Assembly: GCA_016198045.1 (NCBI GenBank)
Contig: JACQJI010000026.1
Location: 1-17,419, forward strand
DNA length: 17,419 nt
Direction of reading: 5' to 3'
Source of the DNA: Candidatus Doudnabacteria bacterium
GTDB taxonomy: Bacteria > Patescibacteriota > Doudnabacteria > UBA920 > O2-02-FULL-48-8
The translations under genes and the position numbers were made by a program. Shown piece after piece: positions 1 through 6,704 of this stretch. The notes under the pieces were generated by a model, which worked only from the letters and a program-made list of their open reading frames with translations, was not told where the DNA came from and did no database searches. How positions within the stretch are numbered: the first letter of the stretch is position 1; every line of letters starts with the position of its first letter.

Positions 1-40
1 AAATCAATAGTTTTTTTAATTAATAATTATTTCTAACGGG

Positions 41-1510
41 ATGAAGCCCAAATCGCTCGAAGTTTTCAACGAAGAAACCAATGTCAATTTTTACTGCTGG
101 CAGATCATCATCCACGGCTTTTTTCTTTCCAAGCTCATGAAGAAATATTTGCCTTCTGGCCCGCAATCTCAGACCGCGCACCTGGTAAAAGACCACGGCC
201 TTTCGGCGATTGAAGTCCCAAGCTGGTTGAGGCTTGGCCGCTTCCTGATGCGAAAGCTTCGCAAGCAGCAAGTCTCCCTCAGTCAACTCATTGTGGAGCA
301 TCAATTTTTGGGCGACCGAATTTACGGCCTCTATCAAGAGATCGACAGCCGCGATTTGCGCGGAGTGAAAACCGAAGAATTTATCGCTTGGTTCAAACAG
401 TTGTGGCAGGATTTTGTGGACTTAAACGGCGTCGGGCTGGTGCCGGTGGTTTCCGATTATTACCATTCGTATTTGTCGATTGAACTCAATGATATTTTGA
501 AAAAACGAAATTTAACCGATGCTTTGCGGCAGGAGCACTTGAACTTGTTGATGAATCCGGACAGGCCCAATATCCCTTGGCATGAGCAGCTCGATCTGCT
601 GAGTTTGGTCCACAAGCACAAAGATTTAAAAACGCTAAAAAGGAGCGCTGCTTTCCGCGGGCATTTAAAGAAATACGAATGGTTGAACTACGGCTATCAA
701 GGCCCGGCAATCAAACCAGAAGATTTTCTGGCCCGCGCCGCCAAACTGCTCAAAGACAAGCGCAAACTCAAAAGTGAGCTGGCGGCGCACAGAAATTATT
801 TCAAGCGGATCAATGCGCGACAGAGGCAAATTGAGAAGAAACTCCAACTGACTCGCCGGGAAAAATATCTTTTTGAATCAGCGCGGGTGTTCACGTATCT
901 CAAAGGCTACCGCATTGATGTCCGGCATTATTTCCATTTTATTTGCGATTTAATGTTCGCGGAGCTGGGCCGAAGATTCAGAGTGCCTCTGATTTGGTTC
1001 CATTATGCCGAACGGCCGGAAATCCTGGCGTTGCTGCGAGGCAAGAAAATAAACAAAAAAGCCATTCTTAAGCGCTATCGAGGAATGTTTTGGTTTATAG
1101 AACAGCATAAGCGGCCGCGGTTTGTGCCTCGATCCCAAGTTAAGGCTTTTTATAAAAAATATATTCGCTCCCAAGATGTGCAGGACGCCACTGAGCTTAT
1201 CGGCCAGCCCGCGTATTTGGGCAAAGCCAGAGGGCGGGTGAAGATTGTGAACAGCGTCAAGGATGTGACCAAAGTTGAACATGGCGACATTCTGGTGGCC
1301 ATCACCACGAACCCGGATTTGCTGCCGGCCATGTATCGAGCCAATGCTTTTGTTACCGATACCGGCGGAATTACTTCGCATGTCGCGATTGTAGCACGAG
1401 AACTGAAAAAACCCTGCGTCATCGGTACCAAATTTGCAACCAAAGTTTTCAAAGACGGCGATTTGGTCGAGGTGGATGCGAATAAGGGGATTGTGAGGAA
1501 AATAAAATAG
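41..1510 (+). CDS. PEP-utilising enzyme mobile-domain protein without a visible ATP-grasp domain
   Basis: This 489-aa protein ends in a phosphohistidine swivel (PEP-utiliser mobile) domain, about residues 388-489. It carries the characteristic TDTGGITSHVAIVAREL stretch followed by KPCVIGT; the histidine expected to carry phosphate is His447. In PEP synthase and PPDK this domain shuttles phosphate between an ATP-grasp domain and a PEP/pyruvate barrel. Neither partner domain is recognisable here: residues 1-385 are Lys/Arg-rich, mostly helical in appearance, and I do not recognise them. The protein could be an orphan phosphotransfer or regulatory protein rather than a full dikinase. The ATG at 41 is the only ATG start near the open-frame limit, because an in-frame TAA lies at 17-19; no good ribosome binding site is visible. 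The gene is followed 36 nt later by an AbrB-like gene on the same strand. The C-terminal domain is sure; the overall function is unknown. Confidence 0.85.
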   Translation: MKPKSLEVFNEETNVNFYCWQIIIHGFFLSKLMKKYLPSGPQSQTAHLVKDHGLSAIEVPSWLRLGRFLMRKLRKQQVSLSQLIVEHQFLGDRIYGLYQEIDSRDLRGVKTEEFIAWFKQLWQDFVDLNGVGLVPVVSDYYHSYLSIELNDILKKRNLTDALRQEHLNLLMNPDRPNIPWHEQLDLLSLVHKHKDLKTLKRSAAFRGHLKKYEWLNYGYQGPAIKPEDFLARAAKLLKDKRKLKSELAAHRNYFKRINARQRQIEKKLQLTRREKYLFESARVFTYLKGYRIDVRHYFHFICDLMFAELGRRFRVPLIWFHYAERPEILALLRGKKINKKAILKRYRGMFWFIEQHKRPRFVPRSQVKAFYKKYIRSQDVQDATELIGQPAYLGKARGRVKIVNSVKDVTKVEHGDILVAITTNPDLLPAMYRANAFVTDTGGITSHVAIVARELKKPCVIGTKFATKVFKDGDLVEVDANKGIVRKIK

Positions 1511-1546
1511 TTGTAGACTAAGCATAGATATAGCAGAGGTATATAC

Positions 1547-1729
1547 ATGGCCAAATCAAAGCAAAAAAAAGTCGTCCATCATTTAATCCGTCTGGGAAAA
1601 AGCTCGCTCTCGGTCGTGCTGCCGGCAAACTTGGCCCGTTCCTTGGGCTGGAAGAAAAATCAGCGAGTGGTGGTCAAGAGAGTCCCGCGAGGGATTTTGG
1701 TGAAAGATGCGATGACCAAGCATCGGTAA
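1547..1729 (+). CDS. AbrB/SpoVT-type small DNA-binding protein
   Basis: This 60-aa protein matches the AbrB/MazE/SpoVT swapped-hairpin fold. A basic start is followed by a strand (VVHHLIRLGKSSLSVVLP), a short helix (ANLARSLGW), and a second strand pair (QRVVVKRVPRGILVKD). Such proteins dimerise and bind DNA as transition-state regulators or as antitoxins. No toxin gene lies next to it, so a stand-alone regulator is more likely. A ribosome binding site AGAGG at 1535-1539 lies 7 nt before the ATG and supports this start. It sits 36 nt downstream of the PEP mobile-domain gene and may be cotranscribed with it. The target is not evident from the sequence. Confidence 0.8.
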   Translation: MAKSKQKKVVHHLIRLGKSSLSVVLPANLARSLGWKKNQRVVVKRVPRGILVKDAMTKHR

Positions 1730-1856
1730 GGACGATAAGGTTGTGTGGAAAGAATTCAAAGGGCTTGCCGTCAGAGGCTAAGCTAGGATTTTGTGCAAAA
1801 AATACAAAAAAATATCACAAAGTCAAGGTTTTTTAATACTTTTTATGGAGAGCAAA

Positions 1857-1880
1857 ATGGTGAAATCTGATTATGATTAA
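1857..1880 (+). other. 7-codon micro-ORF with good ribosome binding site, in frame with the next gene
   Basis: ATG at 1857 is preceded by GGAG (1847-1850) at a 6-nt spacing, the best start signal in this intergenic region. The frame encodes MVKSDYD and then stops at TAA 1878-1880. It is in the same frame as the MASE1-GGDEF-EAL gene, whose first later ATG (1890) has no ribosome binding site. It is either a leader peptide that couples translation to 1890 or the original start of that gene cut off by a nonsense change. Confidence 0.4.
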
Positions 1881-1889
1881 ATTAGCGGT

Positions 1890-4175
1890 ATGAGAGTGAA
1901 ATGGGACAACTTGCCTTTCTTGTTGAGGTTGCGGTTCCTGCACCCTTTTTTGTTGTCTGACAAAAAGGAAACAAAGGGAGAACAAACGGCTTTATGGCTT
2001 AAGATGGGGGGATTGGCTGGAATTTATTTTCTTTTAGCCAAATTCGGTTTGTCGTTGGCGGTCACCACCGAACAAGTCACTGCTATCGGGCCGGCTACTG
2101 GTGTCGCATTGGCTAGCCTTTTAATTTTTGGCTATAGACTTTGGCCGGGAATTCTAATTGGAGCTTTTGCCGCGAACGCAGTTACCAATGAGCCGATTTT
2201 AACTGCGGTTGGCATCGCCGCAAGCAATACGGCCACAGCGCTGTTTGGAGCGTATTTGCTTAAGGAAAAACTAGGCTTTCGAAATAGCCTAGGCCGCATC
2301 CGCGATGTCGTTGCCTTGGCTGTCGGCGGGGCGTTTATCAGTCCTTTGATCAGCTCGGTTTTGGGCGTAGTCAACTTGGCAGTCTCAAAAATTATCCTTT
2401 GGCCAGATATTGTCGAGGTCTGGCTGACTTGGTGGATGGGCGACGTGGCCGGGTTACTGATTTTCACCCCTTTGGTTTTGGTCTTGGCCAATAAAGAATA
2501 TTTAGCTTACATTCGGTCAAGGAGTTTGGAAGCCGGATTGTTTTTTGCTTCTTTAGTGCTGGTAGTAAGTGTTATTTTTTTGCGACCGACAACGGGTTTA
2601 GCCGCTCCCTACGCTTATTTGGTGTTGCCGTTCATAGTCTGGGCCGCGTTTCGGCTCAAGTCGATTGGCGCTGCGACCGCCAATTTTGTCATTGCTTGGC
2701 TGGGGGTTTGGGGCACGGTAGTGGGCCGCGGGCCGTTTCAGTCAAACGGTTCTGTGGAAACCAATTTGATGCTGTTGCTGGTTTATCTGTTTGTGTTTGC
2801 CGTCACTTGCCTTCTGATGGCTGTGATAATCGAAGAGCGCCAGCAAATCATAAAAAAAAATTACCACCAATTTTACCACGATTCGCTCACGGGCTTGCCC
2901 AACCGCTTTTATTTTTTTGAAGAAGCAAATTTTGTCCTCAAACAAGCCGGAGCCAGCAGTGCTGCTTATGCGCTCCTGAAGATAGATTTGGATCGGTTTA
3001 AAACCCTCAACGACTCCCTGGGGTACGAGGCGGGGGATCGTTTAATGAAGCTGGCAGCCAAAAGAATTAAAAATGCGCTTACGGCCAACACTTTTTTTGC
3101 CCGCTCGGAAAGTGATGAATTTTTGGTTTTTCTGCCGGAAACAAAAAATGGCGAGCAGGCCATCACTTCTGCGACCATGATATTAGAAAGCCTCAAAAAA
3201 CCTTTTGCTTTGGATGAGCATGAAGTTTATATCACTGCCAGCATTGGCATTAGCTCGTTTCCGTCTGACGGCTCGGATGCCTCGGGACTGCTGGCTTCCG
3301 CCAAGACCGCAGTGCAGCAAGCCAAGGATTTAGGCCGAAACAATTATCAATTTTATTCGGCTTCGCTGCGAACCACCACTTTTCACCAGCTTAGTTTGGA
3401 AAACGCTTTGCGCACGGCTTTGCAAAACCAAGAATTGGAAGTTCATTTCGAACCGCAAATTGATCTGGCTTCTGGACGGATTGTGAAGAACGAAGCTTTG
3501 ATGCGCTGGAACCACCCGACTCTGGGACTGCTGCCGGCTAGCGAGTTTATCGAGCTGGCGGAAATCACGGGGATGATTGACGAAATCGGAGATTTTGTCC
3601 TGGAGCAGGCCATAGCCAGAACAGCCGCTTGGCAGAAGCAGGGATTGAGTGTAGGAATTGCGGTCAATCTTTCTTCCCGCCAGTTTCACCATAGGAATTT
3701 GGCGGAAAAAGTTGGTTTGCTGCTGAAGCAATCCGGCTTGTCTGCCAAGCACTTGGAATTAGAAGTCACGGAGCGGGCGTTGCTGACCAGCGCCAACACG
3801 GTTTTGCAGACTATGAAGGATTTAAAAAAAATCGGGATTGCTTTTTCGATCGACGATTTCAACACCGGTTATTCTTCCATGACTTATATCCAGCATTTTC
3901 CTATAGACGTGATCAAAATTGACAAGGAGTTTGTAAAGGGAATTCCTCAAAATTCTCAAGACTGCGCGATTGCCAAATCGATCATTGATTTGGCGCACAG
4001 TCTGCGGAAAATAGTGGTGGCCGAGGGTGTGGAGACCAAAGACCAACTTGGATTTCTTAAAAAACATCGATGCCATCTGGTTCAGGGGTATCTGTTCAGC
4101 AAACCGATCAAAGCAGAAGAATGCTTAAGCCTAATGAAGAGTCAGCCTAACTATAAGTTTCAGGATAATAAATAA
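1890..4175 (+). CDS. MASE1-GGDEF-EAL membrane protein, probable cyclic-di-GMP phosphodiesterase
   Basis: This 761-aa protein has three parts. Residues about 30-315 are a multi-helix MASE1 sensor (with the typical AIGPATGVALA and WWMGDVAGLLIFTPL segments). Residues about 335-500 form a GGDEF domain, and 505-755 an EAL domain. The GGDEF signature is degenerate: residues 406-411 read SESDEF after Arg405, so both glycines of the active-site loop are lost and cyclase activity is unlikely; a GTP-sensing role is possible. The EAL domain keeps its signature residues: EAL 535-537, NLSSRQF, LEVTER, the DD pair in IDDFNTGYSS, the IKID lysine, VAEGVET and QGYLFSKP. It therefore looks competent to hydrolyse c-di-GMP at the membrane. 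The MASE1 ligand is unknown. The ATG at 1890 lacks a ribosome binding site (see the micro-ORF at 1857). A terminator overlaps the stop codon. Confidence 0.92.
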   Translation: MRVKWDNLPFLLRLRFLHPFLLSDKKETKGEQTALWLKMGGLAGIYFLLAKFGLSLAVTTEQVTAIGPATGVALASLLIFGYRLWPGILIGAFAANAVTNEPILTAVGIAASNTATALFGAYLLKEKLGFRNSLGRIRDVVALAVGGAFISPLISSVLGVVNLAVSKIILWPDIVEVWLTWWMGDVAGLLIFTPLVLVLANKEYLAYIRSRSLEAGLFFASLVLVVSVIFLRPTTGLAAPYAYLVLPFIVWAAFRLKSIGAATANFVIAWLGVWGTVVGRGPFQSNGSVETNLMLLLVYLFVFAVTCLLMAVIIEERQQIIKKNYHQFYHDSLTGLPNRFYFFEEANFVLKQAGASSAAYALLKIDLDRFKTLNDSLGYEAGDRLMKLAAKRIKNALTANTFFARSESDEFLVFLPETKNGEQAITSATMILESLKKPFALDEHEVYITASIGISSFPSDGSDASGLLASAKTAVQQAKDLGRNNYQFYSASLRTTTFHQLSLENALRTALQNQELEVHFEPQIDLASGRIVKNEALMRWNHPTLGLLPASEFIELAEITGMIDEIGDFVLEQAIARTAAWQKQGLSVGIAVNLSSRQFHHRNLAEKVGLLLKQSGLSAKHLELEVTERALLTSANTVLQTMKDLKKIGIAFSIDDFNTGYSSMTYIQHFPIDVIKIDKEFVKGIPQNSQDCAIAKSIIDLAHSLRKIVVAEGVETKDQLGFLKKHRCHLVQGYLFSKPIKAEECLSLMKSQPNYKFQDNK

Positions 4176-4204
4176 AATCCCCGGAATTTCGTTCCAGGGG
4201 TTTT
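4174..4204. terminator. Bidirectional intrinsic terminator between the EAL gene and rpmB
   Basis: A CCCC (4179-4182) / GGGG (4197-4200) stem with an inner GAA/TTC pairing is flanked by AAAA on the left and TTTT on the right. It follows the plus-strand EAL gene and the minus-strand rpmB, whose stop codon it overlaps, so it can end transcription of both convergent genes. Confidence 0.75.
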
Positions 4205-4391
4205 AAGCGGCTAGTGCCACCATCTTTCGTTGCTGGGTTTTTATGCACTTGACGCAAGCCTTGATTCGCTGTCCCGAAGAGAGCTTCATCCATTGTAAAT
4301 TCGGATAAAGCCTGACTTTGGTTGCTTGCATGGAATGCGATCGTCTGACCGTCGAAAGATAGCCTTTGCCGCAAATTCTGCATCTGCGCAT
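4203..4391 (-). CDS. rpmB: 50S ribosomal protein L28
   Basis: This 62-aa protein has the L28 hallmarks: an N-terminal CRICGKG, then RRSHSMQATKVRLYPNLQ, which matches the conserved SHA-NATKRRF-PNL core of the family. Cys4, Cys7, Cys46 and Cys49 form two CxxC pairs typical of the zinc-binding (C+) version. L28 is a small 23S rRNA-binding protein of the large subunit. The usual length is about 60-78 aa, so this is complete. No Shine-Dalgarno sequence is visible upstream of the ATG at 4391. A possible promoter (TTGAAT, 17 nt, TAACAT) lies just upstream on the minus strand. The gene is a single transcription unit divergent from the M50 protease gene. Confidence 0.93.
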   Translation of the reverse strand: MRRCRICGKGYLSTVRRSHSMQATKVRLYPNLQWMKLSSGQRIKACVKCIKTQQRKMVALAA

Positions 4392-4420
4392 AATTGTAAA
4401 AGAGTTAATTAAGCTTTATG

Positions 4421-4449
4421 ATGTTAACACATTCAGGCAATTAATTCAA
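4421..4449 (-). promoter_or_regulatory. Possible promoter for rpmB
   Basis: Read on the minus strand, TTGAAT (4444-4449) and TAACAT (4421-4426) are 17 nt apart, and a TG one base before the -10 gives an extended -10. Each hexamer has two mismatches to consensus, so this is a moderate match. It lies 30 nt upstream of the L28 start codon. Confidence 0.45.
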
Positions 4450-4453
4450 GGCT

Positions 4454-5098
4454 ATGGATCCAGTAAGTATCGCCATCTTTATTTTCATCCTGTTGTTTTC
4501 CGTCATTTTCCACGAGGTGGCGCATGGCTTGACGGCGGAAAAATTGGGCGATCCGACCGCGCGCTACGCTGGCCGCCTGACACTTAATCCCATTCCGCAC
4601 ATTGATTTGTTTGGCTCAATCCTGCTGCCAGTTTTTTTGTACTGGGCTACCGCAGGCCAATTTGTGTTTGGCGCGGCCAAACCCGTGCCGGTGGATTACC
4701 GCAATCTGCGAAATATCCGCCGCGACATGTTGCTAGTGGCATTGGCAGGGCCGCTGACCAATATAGTTTTGGCATTCATTGCTGCGCAAATTCTCAAATT
4801 CATCCCAGGGCTTTCGGCTATGGGGGAGAAGCTGTTATTTCAGACCGTGCTTCTAAATATCGTTCTCGGAGTGTTTAATTTAATTCCGATCCCGCCGCTG
4901 GACGGCTCCAAAGTCCTGGCCAGTATTTTTGGTTTCCTGGATCGCAACTGGATGTACTCTTTGTTGGCCTTGGAACGCTTCGGGTTTATTTTGATCATTC
5001 TTTTTTTATTTTCCGGCCTGCTCCAGTATATCCTCCTCCCGCCGGTTTATTTTTTGATCAAATTATTTTTGGGGACAGATGTACCGTTAAGTTTCTGA
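4454..5098 (+). CDS. M50-family intramembrane zinc metalloprotease (site-2-protease type)
   Basis: This 214-aa multi-pass membrane protein has the zinc motif HEVAH at residues 20-24, inside the first transmembrane helix, where His20, Glu21 and His24 are the expected ligands and catalytic base. The third ligand is in NLIPIPPLDGSK, with Asp150. The segment GPLTNIVLAFIAAQIL (from about residue 99) matches the family's central helix. There is no PDZ domain, so it is the short SpoIVFB/Rv-like form, not RseP. Such proteases cut membrane-embedded substrates, often anti-sigma factors or signal-peptide remnants; the substrate here is unknown. AAGG lies a few bases upstream of the ATG. The gene diverges from rpmB across a 62-bp gap and is followed by the Cas2-like gene after 49 nt. 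Confidence 0.92.
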   Translation: MDPVSIAIFIFILLFSVIFHEVAHGLTAEKLGDPTARYAGRLTLNPIPHIDLFGSILLPVFLYWATAGQFVFGAAKPVPVDYRNLRNIRRDMLLVALAGPLTNIVLAFIAAQILKFIPGLSAMGEKLLFQTVLLNIVLGVFNLIPIPPLDGSKVLASIFGFLDRNWMYSLLALERFGFILIILFLFSGLLQYILLPPVYFLIKLFLGTDVPLSF

Positions 5099-5113
5099 GA
5101 AATTTGTAATCTT

Positions 5114-5147
5114 TGACCAGAGTTCACGATCGTACAATACTTGTCAC
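5114..5147 (+). repeat. Upstream copy of 34-bp flanking repeat, with -10 box and ACGATCGT palindrome
   Basis: This 34-bp stretch ends at the base before the ATG of the Cas2-like gene and matches 29 of 34 positions of the copy at 5753-5786. It holds an uninterrupted shared core AGTTCACGATCGTA containing the perfect palindrome ACGATCGT, then TACAAT (5133-5138) as a -10-like hexamer, and ends in TTGTCA. The ends form a partial inverted pair (TGACCA/TTGTCA). It is probably a combined promoter and operator. Confidence 0.7.
5133..5138 (+). promoter_or_regulatory. -10 box giving a probably leaderless Cas2-like transcript
   Basis: TACAAT ends 9 nt before the ATG at 5148, so transcription would start at or within a few bases of the start codon. 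No good -35 lies 17 nt upstream; TTGACC (5113-5118) is only 14 nt away. No ribosome binding site can fit. This fits a leaderless mRNA, controlled through the palindrome that overlaps the -10 region. Confidence 0.45.
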
Positions 5148-5726
5148 ATGAAGAATAATAAATTTAAGGCAGAAGTTAAGCCTTTGCCAGTTAAAAAGGA
5201 TATTGCTGATAAAATTTTGACGGCACTTTTGTTCGCATATATTGTCCCAGCAATGCTGACGTCTCCATTTGGCTTGTATGCGCTGGCGGTAGGCGCAAGT
5301 CGGTATTATTTCAGAAAAAGCGATTTTCATCGCGAAGCAAAAAGATTGCAGAAGCGGGGCTATGTTGCGCTGACTAAAACGAAAACTGGCTTTATGCTTA
5401 AACTGCTTAGTAAGGGACGCAAGCACCTGAAGTCAGTTGAGATAGAGCACTTACAACTAGCAATACAAAAGAAATGGAATGGTAAATGGCATTTGTTTAT
5501 TTTTGACATACCGGAAGAGAATCGGTCGGCTAGAGATTCGATACGCAGAAAATTAAAGCAGTTGGGTATGTATAATATCCAAAGGAGTGTTTTTGTTTAT
5601 CCATACGATTGTAGAAGAGAGCTGGGGTTAGTTTCGGCTCATTATCAAGTGGATAGGTTCTGTCTATATGCTCAAGTAGATGATATGGATTTAGATAAAC
5701 AGTTACGTAAGCATTTTCAAGTTTAA
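5148..5726 (+). CDS. PaaX-like protein: winged helix plus Cas2-like domain
   Basis: This 192-aa protein has an N-terminal region (about 20-100) with a hydrophobic helix pair and a winged-helix-like segment (FHREAKRLQKRGYVALTKTK). A C-terminal Cas2-like ferredoxin fold (about 112-192) begins with KWHLFIFDIPEENR and continues through LGMYNIQRSVFVYPYD. Asp120 in FDIP is at the position of the metal-binding aspartate of Cas2. This two-part layout is that of PaaX-type repressors, and such genes are often labelled Cas2 in these bacteria although no Cas1 or CRISPR array is present here. A DNA-binding regulator is the likeliest role; nuclease activity cannot be excluded. The gene is more AT-rich than its neighbours by eye, has no ribosome binding site, and lies between two copies of a 34-bp repeat, which suggests autoregulation or a small mobile unit. 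Confidence 0.8.
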   Translation: MKNNKFKAEVKPLPVKKDIADKILTALLFAYIVPAMLTSPFGLYALAVGASRYYFRKSDFHREAKRLQKRGYVALTKTKTGFMLKLLSKGRKHLKSVEIEHLQLAIQKKWNGKWHLFIFDIPEENRSARDSIRRKLKQLGMYNIQRSVFVYPYDCRRELGLVSAHYQVDRFCLYAQVDDMDLDKQLRKHFQV

Positions 5727-5752
5727 TTATTTTTTAGGTAACCGATTGGGCA

Positions 5753-5786
5753 TGACAAAAGTTCACGATCGTATAATAGTTGTCAA
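5753..5786 (+). repeat. Downstream copy of the 34-bp flanking repeat
   Basis: This copy lies 26 nt after the Cas2-like stop codon, exactly 639 bp from the first copy, and differs from it at five positions. It has TATAAT (5772-5777) in place of TACAAT and keeps the ACGATCGT palindrome. Its outer hexamers are TGACAA and TTGTCA. The base after the repeat begins GTG, at the place where the first copy has the gene's ATG, but this frame stops after seven codons. Confidence 0.7.
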
Positions 5787-5840
5787 GTGGAGTGGAAAGC
5801 TAATTTTTAAGGTAATTTTTGGGGAGGGAATTAGTGCAGA

Positions 5841-5878
5841 AAATAAAAAATGGCGCAGGAGTGGAGAGTTGCTTGCGC
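5841..5878 (-). terminator. Possible weak terminator of the 233-aa membrane-protein gene
   Basis: Read on the minus strand, a GCGCA/TGCGC stem (5874-5878 with 5853-5857) with a 16-nt loop is followed after two bases by a T-rich tract (complement of 5841-5850). The stem is only 5 bp, so this is tentative. It lies about 30 nt past the stop codon. Confidence 0.35.
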
Positions 5879-5907
5879 AAATCCTCACCCCTGACGCCGG
5901 CGGCTCA

Positions 5908-6609
5908 CTACTCGACGGTGAACCGCTCGAAGGTGACCCGAAGGCCCTCTTCAGCCAGCGCAGGTCCGATCGCTCCCTCCAGCATTTCGCCGAGCCGGCG
6001 GTTCTGTTCAGGGTCGAGCGGATTGTCGAAGCCTACGAGTTCGGCTGAATGGGCGGCGTTGAACTTGAATAGTTGGTTCAGCACCACCTTGGCGACTTCG
6101 GCGCTGCCGCAATCGGACTTGCGGTAGTCGTCATCCATTTTGTACGCCTGCCATGGTCCGTTGTTGCAACTACTAATAGGCAAACGCCATTCAGAGCTCC
6201 ACGCAGACAACTTTTGCCGCGATTCGTGCCGGTAGAATCGCTCAGGCCAGAAGATCTCGACACTGACCTCGTAGTTGATCTTCCTCACCTTCGGGTTGAA
6301 GGTGAGAGACGTCACGCCAGCTTTGACCAAAACCGTGTCCGGCACGTTGATACAGCGATTCCAGCAGAAGGTGCCGAATGGGTGCTCGATGGCGACGCCG
6401 TTCTCAAAACTCATGACGCTGCTGTCGCCGATCGCCGGGAACTCGTAGTAGAGCGGCGAGAACACGGCGGCAGTGATTGCCGCAATCGTAATGGCTGTCA
6501 CTGCTGTGGCCGATTTGTTACTGTTGAGCCTGCGGATCAGCGCGTTTCGCGCTCCGATGGCAATGGCCATGACGAGTAGGACGAGTTCGAACCAAATGAG
6601 AGCGCTCAT
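5908..6609 (-). CDS. Uncharacterised two-helix membrane protein with extracytoplasmic domain
   Basis: This 233-aa protein is not one I recognise with confidence. Residues 3-20 and 36-52 are hydrophobic helices. The loop between them (RNALIRRLNSNK) is basic, so by the positive-inside rule the domain from about residue 55 to 233 faces outside. That domain holds Cys82, Cys86, Cys148 and Cys167, which could form disulfides. Its end (EQNRRLGEMLEGAIGPAL, then EEGLRV) faintly resembles the end of an SPFH/band-7 domain; this is a weak impression. The start at 6609 is chosen because AGGAGGA (6614-6620) lies 4 nt upstream and because the earlier in-frame ATG (6687) lies upstream of the -10 box. It is an independent unit inserted before rpsL, convergent with the Cas2-like gene. 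It looks more GC-rich than its neighbours, and transfer is possible. Confidence 0.75.
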   Translation of the reverse strand: MSALIWFELVLLVMAIAIGARNALIRRLNSNKSATAVTAITIAAITAAVFSPLYYEFPAIGDSSVMSFENGVAIEHPFGTFCWNRCINVPDTVLVKAGVTSLTFNPKVRKINYEVSVEIFWPERFYRHESRQKLSAWSSEWRLPISSCNNGPWQAYKMDDDYRKSDCGSAEVAKVVLNQLFKFNAAHSAELVGFDNPLDPEQNRRLGEMLEGAIGPALAEEGLRVTFERFTVE

Positions 6610-6627
6610 GATCTCCTCCTGCTTGTA

Positions 6628-6649
6628 ATCTTGGCGTTCGAGCCAAGAT
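6628..6649 (-). promoter_or_regulatory. Hairpin in the leader of the 233-aa membrane-protein gene
   Basis: A perfect 8-bp inverted repeat, ATCTTGGC/GCCAAGAT, with a 6-nt loop lies 7 nt upstream of the ribosome binding site. In the transcript it would form a stable stem next to the translation start, which could stabilise the message or modulate initiation. Confidence 0.55.
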
Positions 6650-6675
6650 CGCGGCTCTTGTTGAGTCGACACACT

Positions 6676-6704
6676 ACTATAACGCAAAGTTTAAGATTTG
6701 ACAA
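6676..6704 (-). promoter_or_regulatory. Promoter of the 233-aa membrane-protein gene
   Basis: On the minus strand, TTGTCA (6699-6704) and TATAGT (6676-6681) are separated by 17 nt. Each hexamer is one mismatch from consensus. The -35 overlaps five bases of the -35 of the divergent rpsL promoter. Confidence 0.75.

Noticed and set aside
950..1525. Minus-strand open frames opposite the end of the PEP mobile-domain gene
   Set aside because: The plus-strand frame carries a conserved domain over the same bases; no start signals support the antisense frames.
5114..5786. CRISPR array beside the Cas2-like gene
   Set aside because: Only two repeats exist, 639 bp apart with a gene between them; no spacers, Cas1 or other Cas gene is visible.
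5746..6048. Plus-strand open frame running out of the downstream 34-bp repeat
   Set aside because: It has no ribosome binding site, starts inside non-coding sequence and overlaps the better supported minus-strand membrane-protein gene.
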